Source: Methanosphaera sp. rholeuAM6 (GTDB lineage: Archaea; Methanobacteriota; Methanobacteria; Methanobacteriales; Methanobacteriaceae). From it: a stretch of DNA of 18,586 bases. Within the stretch, counting starts at the first letter, position 1; each line of letters opens with the position of its first letter. The position numbers and the translations under genes were made by a program. The notes below the pieces were generated by a model. That model was not told where the DNA came from. It made no database searches and saw only the letters and a program-made list of their open reading frames with translations. Location of the stretch: contig MVAA01000092.1 of NCBI GenBank assembly GCA_003266105.1, positions 8,632 through 27,217 on the forward strand, read 5' to 3'. Below, piece by piece: positions 1-5,689 of this stretch.

Positions 1-983
1 ATACCTTTTTCTATTTGTTCGTTTCCGATTGGTTTTAGTCCGCTTGTTGGAGGTGCCATGAATTTCATTTGTTCAAATTGCAGCACTACCTGTTCTGCTT
101 CCTTCCACTGAATACTTTTTGGACGTTTGTTCATGTCGATTCCGGTTGCTTCTTCGAGTTCTTTGATTTTCTTTGCTGATACACGACTTAATGAGTCCAT
201 GAGTAGGTTTTTGAATCTTTTCTTGTTTGTTGTTTTGCAGAGGTCCATGATGTCATCTGCTGTTACTCCTTTAGGGTGTGGCAGTACTTCTTTTGGTAGT
301 GGAGGGATTTGTTCTGTTGCTCTGTCGAATGTGTATTTTCGTCCGGTAGGGTCTTTGAACACGATTTTTGCGTGTGGGTTTCCTATTACTGTACGTCTTA
401 TGTATTCGTATGCCCCTTGTTCACTCATTGAATAGGATACGTCCTTGAATTCTATTTCTATTCCTGAACCTGTACGGTCTGTTTCAAATTCTTTTCTTTC
501 CAGGATGATACCAGTATTCTTTTTGACGTCGAGTTTTACGCTCATTTCAACTCCTTTTATTTCGTCTCCGTCTTTGTATCTTGATCTGATTTTTACCGGT
601 TGTCCTGTTGTCATTTGGGACAGAAGTACACATCCACTACATCCGAGACCCTGTTGTCCTCTTGATTGTATGTTACGGAATTTACTTCCTGCAAACATTT
701 GACAGTATACTTTTGTTATGAAGTCTTCCGGAATACCTGGCCCATTATCTGCGTGTTTTAGCAGATAGTGGTCTTTTCCCAGTCTGGTCAGTTCTATTGT
801 TATGTCCGGCAGTATTCCTGCTTCTTCACATGCGTCGAGACTGTTTGTTATGAGTTCGTGGAATACTATTGTTAGTGATCTTATTTTTCCTGAGAATCCG
901 AGCATCTGTTTGTTTCTTTTGAAAAATTCGGATGCTGTTAATTCTTTAAATTCTTCGAATAATTCGTTGGTGTCAAGTTCCAA
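1..983 (-). CDS. top6B: DNA topoisomerase VI subunit B (partial, C-terminus off the left edge)
   Basis: ATPase subunit of the type IIB topoisomerase VI (A2B2), which relaxes supercoils and decatenates chromosomes using ATP. About 330 N-terminal residues are visible. The GHKL ATPase fold is clear: N-box HELITNSLDACEEAG, G1 box DNGPGIP and G2 box RGQQGLGCSG, followed by the H2TH/transducer start (LPHPKGVTADDIMDL). The family usually exceeds 500 residues, so the rest, and probably top6A, lie to the left. Start choice: an ATG at 992-990 is only 1 nt from GGAGG (994-998), whereas TTG at 983-981 lies 10 nt away, close to the 8-9 nt spacing of neighbouring genes. TTG gives MELDTNELFEEFKELT, resembling the family N-terminus. 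It is separated from the upstream KH gene by a long AT-rich gap and probably has its own promoter. The identification is secure; the exact start is not. Confidence 0.95.
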   Translation of the reverse strand, partial: MELDTNELFEEFKELTASEFFKRNKQMLGFSGKIRSLTIVFHELITNSLDACEEAGILPDITIELTRLGKDHYLLKHADNGPGIPEDFITKVYCQMFAGSKFRNIQSRGQQGLGCSGCVLLSQMTTGQPVKIRSRYKDGDEIKGVEMSVKLDVKKNTGIILERKEFETDRTGSGIEIEFKDVSYSMSEQGAYEYIRRTVIGNPHAKIVFKDPTGRKYTFDRATEQIPPLPKEVLPHPKGVTADDIMDLCKTTNKKRFKNLLMDSLSRVSAKKIKELEEATGIDMNKRPKSIQWKEAEQVVLQFEQMKFMAPPTSGLKPIGNEQIEKG

Positions 984-1062
984 GGATTTCATTCCTCCGT
1001 TATAAATATATTATTACTATTTTGTTCAGATTGTATTATCATTTTTACGTGTTTTTATGCTT

Positions 1063-1077
1063 TGATAATAATTATCA
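1063..1077. promoter_or_regulatory. Perfect 15-bp palindrome (7-1-7), possible operator upstream of top6B
   Basis: TGATAAT-A-ATTATCA is a perfect inverted repeat with 7-bp arms and a 1-bp centre, about 80 bp upstream of the top6B start. It equals the classic bacterial Fur 7-1-7 box. In DNA this AT-rich a chance origin is possible, and no regulator gene in the window explains it. Confidence 0.3.
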
Positions 1078-1240
1078 TATCATATAATCTTATGTGAATA
1101 GTATGTTTATTTTATCACTTTTTTATAGCAAAGCTATATGTGGTGAATAAAATATTATATTTTTTCCATATTATGATATTTGTAAAACATGTAATATAAA
1201 AGCATCGCATATACCTATCGCTAAAAAAATATAGTAATTT

Positions 1241-1284
1241 AGGGGGGTCATGATAAGTAATGAGGGGGGTCATGATAAGTAATG
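1241..1284. repeat. Perfect 22-bp tandem duplication with G6 tracts
   Basis: Two identical adjacent 22-bp units (1241-1262 and 1263-1284), each A, then six G, then TCATGATAAGTAATG. A G6 run is very unusual in this AT-rich intergenic DNA. Each unit carries TCATGA and the inverted pair TCAT/ATGA. On the plus strand each unit supplies a purine-rich tract directly before an ATG (1250 and 1272), so the duplication doubles a possible translation start. On the minus strand it forms C6 tracts. The origin is unknown; a transposon-end remnant is one option. Confidence 0.9.
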
Positions 1285-1409
1285 ATTACAGTGTGATAAC
1301 AACAAAAGATAAAAAGGACTGGAAATGCATTGAATCAATATATTTACGACATTTAATGATTAATACAATTGTTAACTCCAATAAATTAACTGACAGAGAT
1401 AGACAATAA
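1272..1409 (+). CDS. Possible small ORF or gene remnant, 45 codons, unknown
   Basis: An ATG at 1272, inside the second 22-bp repeat and just after a G6 tract, opens 45 codons ending at TAA 1407-1409 (begins MISNDYSVITTKDKKDWKCI). The reading is varied and not purely low-complexity (W, C, D/K pairs). The stretch VITTKDKKDW reminds me of the N-terminus of FemAB/GNAT-like acyltransferases, but it is far too short to claim this. The first repeat unit opens a 10-codon ORF (1250-1282) in the same arrangement. It may be an eroded gene start, a leader peptide or chance. Confidence 0.2.
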   Translation: MISNDYSVITTKDKKDWKCIESIYLRHLMINTIVNSNKLTDRDRQ

Positions 1410-1444
1410 TCAAAAGTCAATAAAATTAGATATGAATCATTTAA

Positions 1445-1466
1445 ATAATAAAAATAAGAGAGGAGG
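1445..1466 (-). terminator. Pyrimidine-rich tract after the KH gene stop, candidate terminator
   Basis: Reading the minus strand from the stop codon: TAA, then CCTCCTCTC, then TTATTTTTATTATTT. There is no hairpin. A U-rich tract right after the stop fits archaeal termination; the preceding C-rich block is shared with several other 3' ends in the window, with the 10-mer TAACCTCCTC identical at the lon 3' end. Confidence 0.4.
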
Positions 1467-2180
1467 TTATATCAATTCAGGAACTTCTTCTTCATCAGCA
1501 TTTTCTTCATCAAATTCTTCTTCACTATCAACGGCGGCCTGGTTATAATCTTCCTCAGCGTCAGTGAAATCTTCATCGGTATCAAGATCTTCTCTTAAGA
1601 ATTCTCTTTCGTCCGGCACACCATTAACCATTTCATCAAATTCTCTTCTTTTGAGCTTGTCATGCATTTTTTCAAGATATGCATAGACGGTTTTTTGTCT
1701 TGAACCTTCAAGTATCATTTCAATTGCTTCTCTTGCCATTTGAATGTTTTCTATTTTTCCTATTAATGATACTGTTTTTCCGTAGATACTTATCTCAACA
1801 TCAAGCATATCATGGATAATCTGTCTGGTTCTACCGTTCTTTCCAATTATTCTTCCTTTTTGTCTGACCAATGCCTTTTTGGATTTTCCAACATAGTCCT
1901 GTAAGTTGATGATTTCCAGTATTAAATCATCGTCCTGTAATTTTAATGCTAAATCCGGATTAAATCCTCTTCCAATAGCTTTTATCATATATCTTGCTTT
2001 CCAAATTGCTAATGGATCATCTGTTTCATCAGTTGAACTAATAGCTATGTTTCCTGTTTCACTATCAATTTTAAGTTCTGTTTTTGTTATAATTTCAAGT
2101 TGATGTTTGATTTTACCGTTTTTACCGATGGTTACACCTACACGGTCTTTTGGTATTTTTAGATATTCTGTGTTTACCAT
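1467..2180 (-). CDS. KH-domain RNA-binding protein, archaeal Dim2/Krr1-like rRNA maturation factor
   Basis: 237 residues with two KH domains. The first carries GKNG at about 19-22 (RVGVTIGKNGKIKHQLE) and the second GKNG at about 113-116 (GRIIGKNGRTRQIIHD). This two-KH layout matches archaeal homologues of eukaryotic Dim2/Pno1 and Krr1, which bind the 3' end of 16S rRNA during small-subunit maturation, often with RIO1 and aIF1A-type proteins. About 40 C-terminal residues are strongly acidic (runs of E and D), a probably disordered tail longer than the compact core needs. The start is ATG with GGAG 8 nt upstream. It lies downstream of RIO1 and the zinc-ribbon gene on the same strand but is separated by a 375-bp gap with a terminator candidate, so it likely has its own promoter. 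The family is secure; the ribosome role is inferred from homologues and context. Confidence 0.9.
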   Translation of the reverse strand: MVNTEYLKIPKDRVGVTIGKNGKIKHQLEIITKTELKIDSETGNIAISSTDETDDPLAIWKARYMIKAIGRGFNPDLALKLQDDDLILEIINLQDYVGKSKKALVRQKGRIIGKNGRTRQIIHDMLDVEISIYGKTVSLIGKIENIQMAREAIEMILEGSRQKTVYAYLEKMHDKLKRREFDEMVNGVPDEREFLREDLDTDEDFTDAEEDYNQAAVDSEEEFDEENADEEEVPELI

Positions 2181-2555
2181 AATAAAAGCTCCTTAAATGG
2201 GGTTTATTTATTCCGTTCCATAAAAACATGCGTTTCTAAGAATAACAGTTCATTTTCTTTAAATAAAAGTTCTGATTTGTATTTAATAAAATCTATAATC
2301 AAATAGTTATAATAAGATTTAATATATATTGGTGATGATGATACTAATTTTTTTGTATCTTCACATTCTACTATTATTTATAGTTTAAATGGTATTTAAA
2401 AGTTATTATTTTGCATTAAGAAAACATCCAATTGTATTATTACATATTGTTATTTATATATAGTTTTTTCAATAATTTGACTAATATGATAATAATTATT
2501 GTCAAGATTTTTAATAATTAAAAAGTTAATCTGAGTATAGCAAATCCTGTTGCTA
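2181..2555. other. AT-rich intergenic region upstream of the KH gene
   Basis: About 375 bases with no gene seen on either strand. On the minus strand a BRE/TATA-like GAAAAAACTATATATAAATA lies at 2451-2470 and other TATA-like runs follow, any of which could drive the KH gene. A near-palindrome related to the 1063-1077 element lies at 2487-2504. The zinc-ribbon terminator candidate occupies the right end. Confidence 0.5.
2487..2504. promoter_or_regulatory. 18-bp imperfect palindrome, possible operator upstream of the KH gene
   Basis: TGATAATAATTATTGTCA is self-complementary except for one pair (T2490/G2501). It shares its first 13 bases with the 15-bp palindrome at 1063-1077. It lies about 20 bp upstream (in minus-strand direction) of the TATA-like element at 2451-2470. 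The match could arise by chance in AT-rich DNA. Confidence 0.25.
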
Positions 2556-2561
2556 TCACTC
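2517..2561 (-). terminator. Hairpin plus T-run at the end of the zinc-ribbon gene
   Basis: ATAGCAA (2537-2543) pairs with TTGCTAT (2550-2556) around a 6-nt loop, extended by GAGT/ACTC outside one bulged base. The stem overlaps the stop codon of the zinc-ribbon gene. In minus-strand direction it is followed by CTTTTTAATTATT. This fits a terminator for the aIF1A-permease-RIO1-zinc-ribbon unit. Confidence 0.5.
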
Positions 2562-2777
2562 GTCCTTTTCAAAATCCAGTTCCTTTTCAAGCCTGACAAA
2601 TATGGAACGTTCTTTTCTTTGTTTAAGAATTTCTCCCCTTATTTCTTCCGGTGCTTCAATGTCAAACATACAGTTTGGACATTTGATGTTTGCACCGCCA
2701 CAGTCATATCCACAATCACAACAACCGGCATTCATATGGTCAAATTCATGTCCACAAATATCACATTTTATTATCAT
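2556..2777 (-). CDS. Small cysteine-rich zinc-ribbon protein, function unknown
   Basis: 73 residues. The N-terminal half has CDICGHEF, then CCDCGYDCGG, then CPNC: nine cysteines and two histidines in about 40 residues, enough for two zinc sites or a zinc ribbon with a Cys-rich insert. The C-terminal half is a charged helix (EEIRGEILKQRKERS). There is no signal peptide or membrane segment. ATG at 2777-2775 is chosen because AGGAG lies 8 nt upstream; a GTG at 2786 would overlap that ribosome site. It starts 11 nt after the RIO1 stop, so it is probably co-transcribed with RIO1, hinting at a translation or RNA role, but I do not recognise a named family. Confidence 0.8.
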   Translation of the reverse strand: MIIKCDICGHEFDHMNAGCCDCGYDCGGANIKCPNCMFDIEAPEEIRGEILKQRKERSIFVRLEKELDFEKDE

Positions 2778-2788
2778 TTTCAACACTC

Positions 2789-3571
2789 CTACCCGTTTTT
2801 TACAATCCTGTCCTTAATATAGTCAAACGTCAAATCCAAATTAAACTTTTTACTGTCATATACAATATTCTCAATATCCCTGTCCAGCAGTTGCATACTT
2901 GATGGATGACTCGTAAGAGTAGCCTGTGACACGTCAATAACATAAGGATGTCCGTGTGAATATAATATATTGTATCTTGACAAGTCGCCGTGAACAAGGT
3001 TTGCCTCGTTGTATGCTACATCCATAAAGTCTATTATTTCCTCAAATACCTTTTCTGCATTATCAATACGTATCTTGCTAAGAGGTGGGGCGGCACTGGC
3101 ATCATCATCCGAGCGTTCAAGATACTGCATTACCAGAACGTTCTCATTTGCCGTGTAGGGTTGGGGAACGTTAAGTCCCAAGTTGTATAATCTGCCCAGA
3201 TTCTTAAATTCCTTCTGAGTCCATGCCGTGATAATTTGTCTGGTATTGTTTCCATAACTTTTAAATCTTGGATCTCCTGCAATGTATTCCTTAATCTTCT
3301 TGAAGTCAAGAGTCACTACCCGATAGATTTTTACGGCAACCTCCTTGTCATCGTCATCGATTCCAAGAAATACGTTTGCTTCCTTACCCGTACTGATTAC
3401 ACCATTAAGGCTTTGAAGATATCCCTGTTTGGCAAGCTTATACAATACCTGCAATGTTCTGTTATCAAATACTTCACTGGAAACCTGCTTGTCTTCAACG
3501 CTCTTTAACCGTTTTGTTTCTTCAAGTTTTCGCATTTGATTATCGGCATCCTGATAATGTTTATCCTTCAA
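2789..3571 (-). CDS. rio1: RIO1-type serine/threonine protein kinase
   Basis: Atypical RIO-family kinase/ATPase, in other organisms needed for late maturation of the small ribosomal subunit. About 260 residues. Seen in order: ATP-binding STGKEAN loop (about 60-66, GVISTGKEANVFLG), VAVKIYR with the ATP-anchoring lysine, catalytic loop VHGDLSRYNILY (Asp about 196) and metal-binding IDVSQA (Asp about 213). The YVIDVSQA form and the N-terminal helix FDNRTLQVLYKLAKQGYL are typical of Rio1 and not Rio2. The open frame extends to a TTG at 3592 overlapping the permease stop, but GGGAGG at 3581-3586 lies inside that extension and sits 9 nt before TTG 3571-3569, so the latter start is preferred. It follows the permease gene and precedes the zinc-ribbon gene; aIF1A lies two genes upstream, the usual archaeal neighbourhood. 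Confidence 0.93.
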   Translation of the reverse strand: MKDKHYQDADNQMRKLEETKRLKSVEDKQVSSEVFDNRTLQVLYKLAKQGYLQSLNGVISTGKEANVFLGIDDDDKEVAVKIYRVVTLDFKKIKEYIAGDPRFKSYGNNTRQIITAWTQKEFKNLGRLYNLGLNVPQPYTANENVLVMQYLERSDDDASAAPPLSKIRIDNAEKVFEEIIDFMDVAYNEANLVHGDLSRYNILYSHGHPYVIDVSQATLTSHPSSMQLLDRDIENIVYDSKKFNLDLTFDYIKDRIVKNG

Positions 3572-3588
3572 TGACTTTAACCTCCCTT

Positions 3589-4533
3589 TCAATATGTTTT
3601 TCTAATCTTAAGCAATATTCTTGATACCACGTACAATATCGGTAATTCTATTAGCGGCCCAATAACCAGTGCTATTGCTATCAGCTCATTGTTCGGAAAT
3701 GAACTGATTGCTATGGCCAAGGCCAAGGGTGAATTACGTGCCAACGTAGTGAGTGTTAAACTGGCATAGTTTTCATAACTGAAATGAACCTCTTTTGCAA
3801 CAATATAATCAAGCAAGAAATTAATTACAAAGAACAGTATTACAGGAATGAACAGTATTCCAATGGAATCCATGTTATTCAATAAGCTGTTAGCCTCTGT
3901 GTTAAACAATCCGAAAATGGCTATGCATAGAAATATTGTTTGTAAACTGCTGAAAGTATTTCTTATCTTATCTTTAATAGGGTTGTTATCAAATATATAT
4001 TTTACTAGTAATGATGCTGCAAACGGCAATACAATAAACAGGAATAAACTCTTTGTTAAATCCACCAGTTCTATCGTGTTTGAACTGGAGAAGAATATCA
4101 GCAGGTATACCGGCAACAGTACCAACTGCACAACCAGGTTAATAGGCAAAATGGACATACTAAGTGGAACATTACCCCTGCTCATCCTGGTAAATATCAG
4201 GTACCAGTCGGTACATGGCGTTAAAATCAGCATTACAAATCCAATGAACAGGTCAATATTTCCATAAAGAAATATTCTTCCAAGAAAATAACCGAACAAT
4301 GGCGTCCATAGGAAGTTAATCAGCAAACTAATACTGGTAAATTTTGTATCTGAAAAGCTGTCTCTGATATCGGACAATGGAACATCCAGAAATAGTGCAA
4401 ATAGCATTAAAGCCAAAAAAATAGTGATGAGTGAAGGACTTATCTGTTGTAAAAATGTCACTTTATTCAATAATAAACCCAGTATTATGGAAGCAAATAT
4501 CAGTATCGGCTCTGTTTTTTCCATTAAGTCCAT
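3589..4533 (-). CDS. Acr3/bile-acid-symporter-family permease, possible arsenite efflux
   Basis: 314 residues, almost entirely hydrophobic, about ten membrane helices. Two features recall Acr3 arsenite carriers: a membrane Cys in LTPCTDWYL (Cys about 107), matching the conserved cysteine of Acr3, and VIGPLIELPIL near the C-terminus (Glu about 296), matching the conserved glutamate. The cysteine motif is not the usual Acr3 APC pattern, so the substrate is uncertain and other organic anions remain possible. No arsR or arsC is nearby. It sits between aIF1A and RIO1, where a transporter is not expected, with a 40-nt gap after aIF1A and a terminal TGA at the start of the RIO1 frame. A TATA-like AAAATATAATATACG follows the aIF1A stop, so it may have its own promoter. 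The family is likely; the substrate is inference. Confidence 0.75.
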   Translation of the reverse strand: MDLMEKTEPILIFASIILGLLLNKVTFLQQISPSLITIFLALMLFALFLDVPLSDIRDSFSDTKFTSISLLINFLWTPLFGYFLGRIFLYGNIDLFIGFVMLILTPCTDWYLIFTRMSRGNVPLSMSILPINLVVQLVLLPVYLLIFFSSSNTIELVDLTKSLFLFIVLPFAASLLVKYIFDNNPIKDKIRNTFSSLQTIFLCIAIFGLFNTEANSLLNNMDSIGILFIPVILFFVINFLLDYIVAKEVHFSYENYASLTLTTLARNSPLALAIAISSFPNNELIAIALVIGPLIELPILYVVSRILLKIRKTY

Positions 4534-4573
4534 ATCATCTTTTCCGTTGCAGGTTTATTACCCAAGTCGTATA

Positions 4574-4915
4574 TTATATTTTAAGGAATCCTCTTCTTTC
4601 AAGGTAGTTAGCTTCGGTACGTGTGTATCTCCAGATAACATCTGCTTTTTCATCGCTCTGGAAGTCCCATGGTTTAACAAGAACAACATCCCCTTCACGT
4701 ATCCATATTCGTTTTTTCATTTTACCTGGAATACGGCATAAGCGAATGTTCTTGTCATTGCAACGTACTTTAAGTTTTCCGTGACCTAAAATCTGTTCAA
4801 CAACGCCAGGTATTTCTCCTTTACGTGGACTTCTTACACGAATAGGCTGTTCTCCACCTTGTTGATTGTTATTGTTATTTGTTCTTCCTTTATTATTGTT
4901 ATTTGTTTTTTTCAA
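4574..4915 (-). CDS. eif1A: Translation initiation factor aIF1A
   Basis: 113 residues. An S1-like OB fold fills most of the protein: EIPGVVEQILGHGKLKVRC, then RLCRIPGKMKKRIWIREGD and VVLVKPWDF, then the conserved tail DVIWRYTRTEANYLERRGFL. It binds the small-subunit A site and promotes initiation complex assembly and start-codon selection. The start is TTG with GGGAGG, core spacing 9 nt. The N-terminal tail is unusual: residues 4-19 are nearly all Asn with Lys, Gly, Arg and Thr, encoded by a duplicated segment (15-nt direct repeats at 4869-4883 and 4893-4907). It heads the aIF1A-permease-RIO1-zinc-ribbon run. Confidence 0.95.
   Translation of the reverse strand: MKKTNNNNKGRTNNNNNQQGGEQPIRVRSPRKGEIPGVVEQILGHGKLKVRCNDKNIRLCRIPGKMKKRIWIREGDVVLVKPWDFQSDEKADVIWRYTRTEANYLERRGFLKI
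4869..4907. repeat. 15-bp direct repeat encoding the Asn-rich tail of aIF1A
   Basis: TTATTGTTATTTGTT occurs at 4869-4883 and 4893-4907, a period of 24 bp (8 codons), giving two T-N-N-N-N blocks in the aIF1A N-terminus. This looks like an in-frame slippage or duplication expansion. Confidence 0.75.
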
Positions 4916-5030
4916 GCTATATTGCCTCCCATTTTTTACCTATTATAAAAATTCATCCTAATATCCCAATTATGAAAAAGTTAGTTTTTTATAAATTACA
5001 TTACTTTATTATGTTTTATGTATGTATTTT

Positions 5031-5056
5031 TAAGTATATATTTATATTTAAAAAAA
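5031..5056 (-). promoter_or_regulatory. Candidate TATA promoter for aIF1A
   Basis: On the minus strand TTAAATATAAATATATACTT is a strong TATA-like run about 120 nt upstream of the aIF1A start, which would leave a leader of roughly 90-100 nt. It sits between the regulator gene's 3' end and aIF1A. The call rests on motif and position only. Confidence 0.35.
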
Positions 5057-5074
5057 TTAGCATCAAAAAGGGGG
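5052..5074 (-). terminator. C5T5 and T7 tract after the GfcR-like gene, candidate terminator
   Basis: Fifteen bases after the regulator stop the minus strand reads CCCCCTTTTT (5074-5065), then GATGCTAA and a T7 run. No hairpin was found. The C-then-T layout resembles the 3' ends of the KH, lon and solute-binding-protein genes. Confidence 0.4.
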
Positions 5075-5088
5075 ATTATGGAAAATGT

Positions 5089-5685
5089 TCATCCTACTTT
5101 ATTAATTTTAATTAATGATTTAATAGGAACATTGTTAATATCATTGATTCCTTTCTTATCCACAAGAACAGTTACTGCCACCGGTTTTGCACCATGTGTT
5201 TTACATACATTGATAGCATCAACCATTGTGTTACCGCTGGTAATTACATCATCAACGATTACAACGTTTTTGTTTTTAATGTTTGCAAAGTTGTTACTTA
5301 TTGCACCCTGTGCTGACTCGTTTTTCATGTGCTTTATCGGGTGGAAAACGCTTAATTCGGCATCCAAGAGTTCTGCCATGATTGTTGCAAATGGTACACC
5401 ACTAACACTGATTCCTACAACCACGTCAATTTCAGTGTCCTCTACAGCCAAATCTGCAAGGGCACTTGAAATGTATTGCATACGGGCGGATGATGATCCG
5501 ATTGTTCTCCAATTAATTGCAAAATCATCAGGTTTCTGTTTCTGTTTAGTTTTTGATACGCTGGTCATCTGCATAATTAACCATTGTGTGGTGTCTTTGG
5601 AAATGTTTAATTCATCAGCTATTTCACCGGTAGTTAATCCTTTGTTTCTGAGTTCTGTTGCTTTTTCTATTAATTTGGTGTTCAT
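5089..5685 (-). CDS. gfcR: GfcR-like transcriptional regulator (HTH plus PRTase domain, orotate PRTase-like)
   Basis: 198 residues. An N-terminal helix-turn-helix (about 12-38, ELRNKGLTTGEIADELNISK) is fused to a type I phosphoribosyltransferase fold with the PRPP loop VVIVDDVITSGNT (about 141-153). This is the archaeal PyrE-like family with an added DNA-binding domain; the haloarchaeal member GfcR controls glycolytic and gluconeogenic genes. Methanogen members are often annotated as orotate phosphoribosyltransferase-like protein, and their ligand is not known to me. ATG 5685-5683 has GGAG 9 nt upstream and starts 4 nt after the dehydrogenase stop; a longer frame to 5715 overlaps the dehydrogenase and adds nothing conserved. 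It is last in a tight hemC-dehydrogenase-regulator run. The fold is secure; the regulatory role is inferred from the HTH. Confidence 0.85.
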   Translation of the reverse strand: MNTKLIEKATELRNKGLTTGEIADELNISKDTTQWLIMQMTSVSKTKQKQKPDDFAINWRTIGSSSARMQYISSALADLAVEDTEIDVVVGISVSGVPFATIMAELLDAELSVFHPIKHMKNESAQGAISNNFANIKNKNVVIVDDVITSGNTMVDAINVCKTHGAKPVAVTVLVDKKGINDINNVPIKSLIKINKVG

Positions 5686-5689
5686 ATTC

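Larger units (their letters stand above)
984..1466. other. Long AT-rich intergenic region upstream of top6B
   Basis: About 480 bases between the KH gene and top6B with no convincing conserved gene. It holds the GGAGG site of top6B, a perfect 15-bp palindrome (1063-1077), a small TATAGC-AAA-GCTATA hairpin (1124-1138), a perfect 22-bp tandem duplication with G6 tracts (1241-1284), a possible 45-codon plus-strand ORF (1272-1409) and the pyrimidine tract after the KH stop. A top6B promoter must be here, but no single TATA element stands out in such AT-rich DNA. Confidence 0.6.

Noticed and set aside
127..1005. Open frames on the plus strand opposite the left end of the window
   Set aside because: They are antisense to top6B, whose minus-strand reading has clear GHKL ATPase motifs; the plus-strand readings are Ser/Phe-rich and match nothing.
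1124..1138. TATAGC-AAA-GCTATA hairpin as a terminator
   Set aside because: A short stem with a 3-nt loop and no T-run following it on either strand in the right orientation.
1241..1284. CRISPR array
   Set aside because: Only two units, directly adjacent with no spacers.
2331..2560. C/D-box small RNA (GTGATGA near 2331, CTGA near 2531)
   Set aside because: The boxes are about 200 nt apart without a terminal stem or D'/C' pair; random AT-rich sequence gives such hits.
3572..3592. TTG 3592 as the RIO1 start
   Set aside because: The GGGAGG ribosome site lies downstream of it, inside the frame, and is well spaced from TTG 3571.
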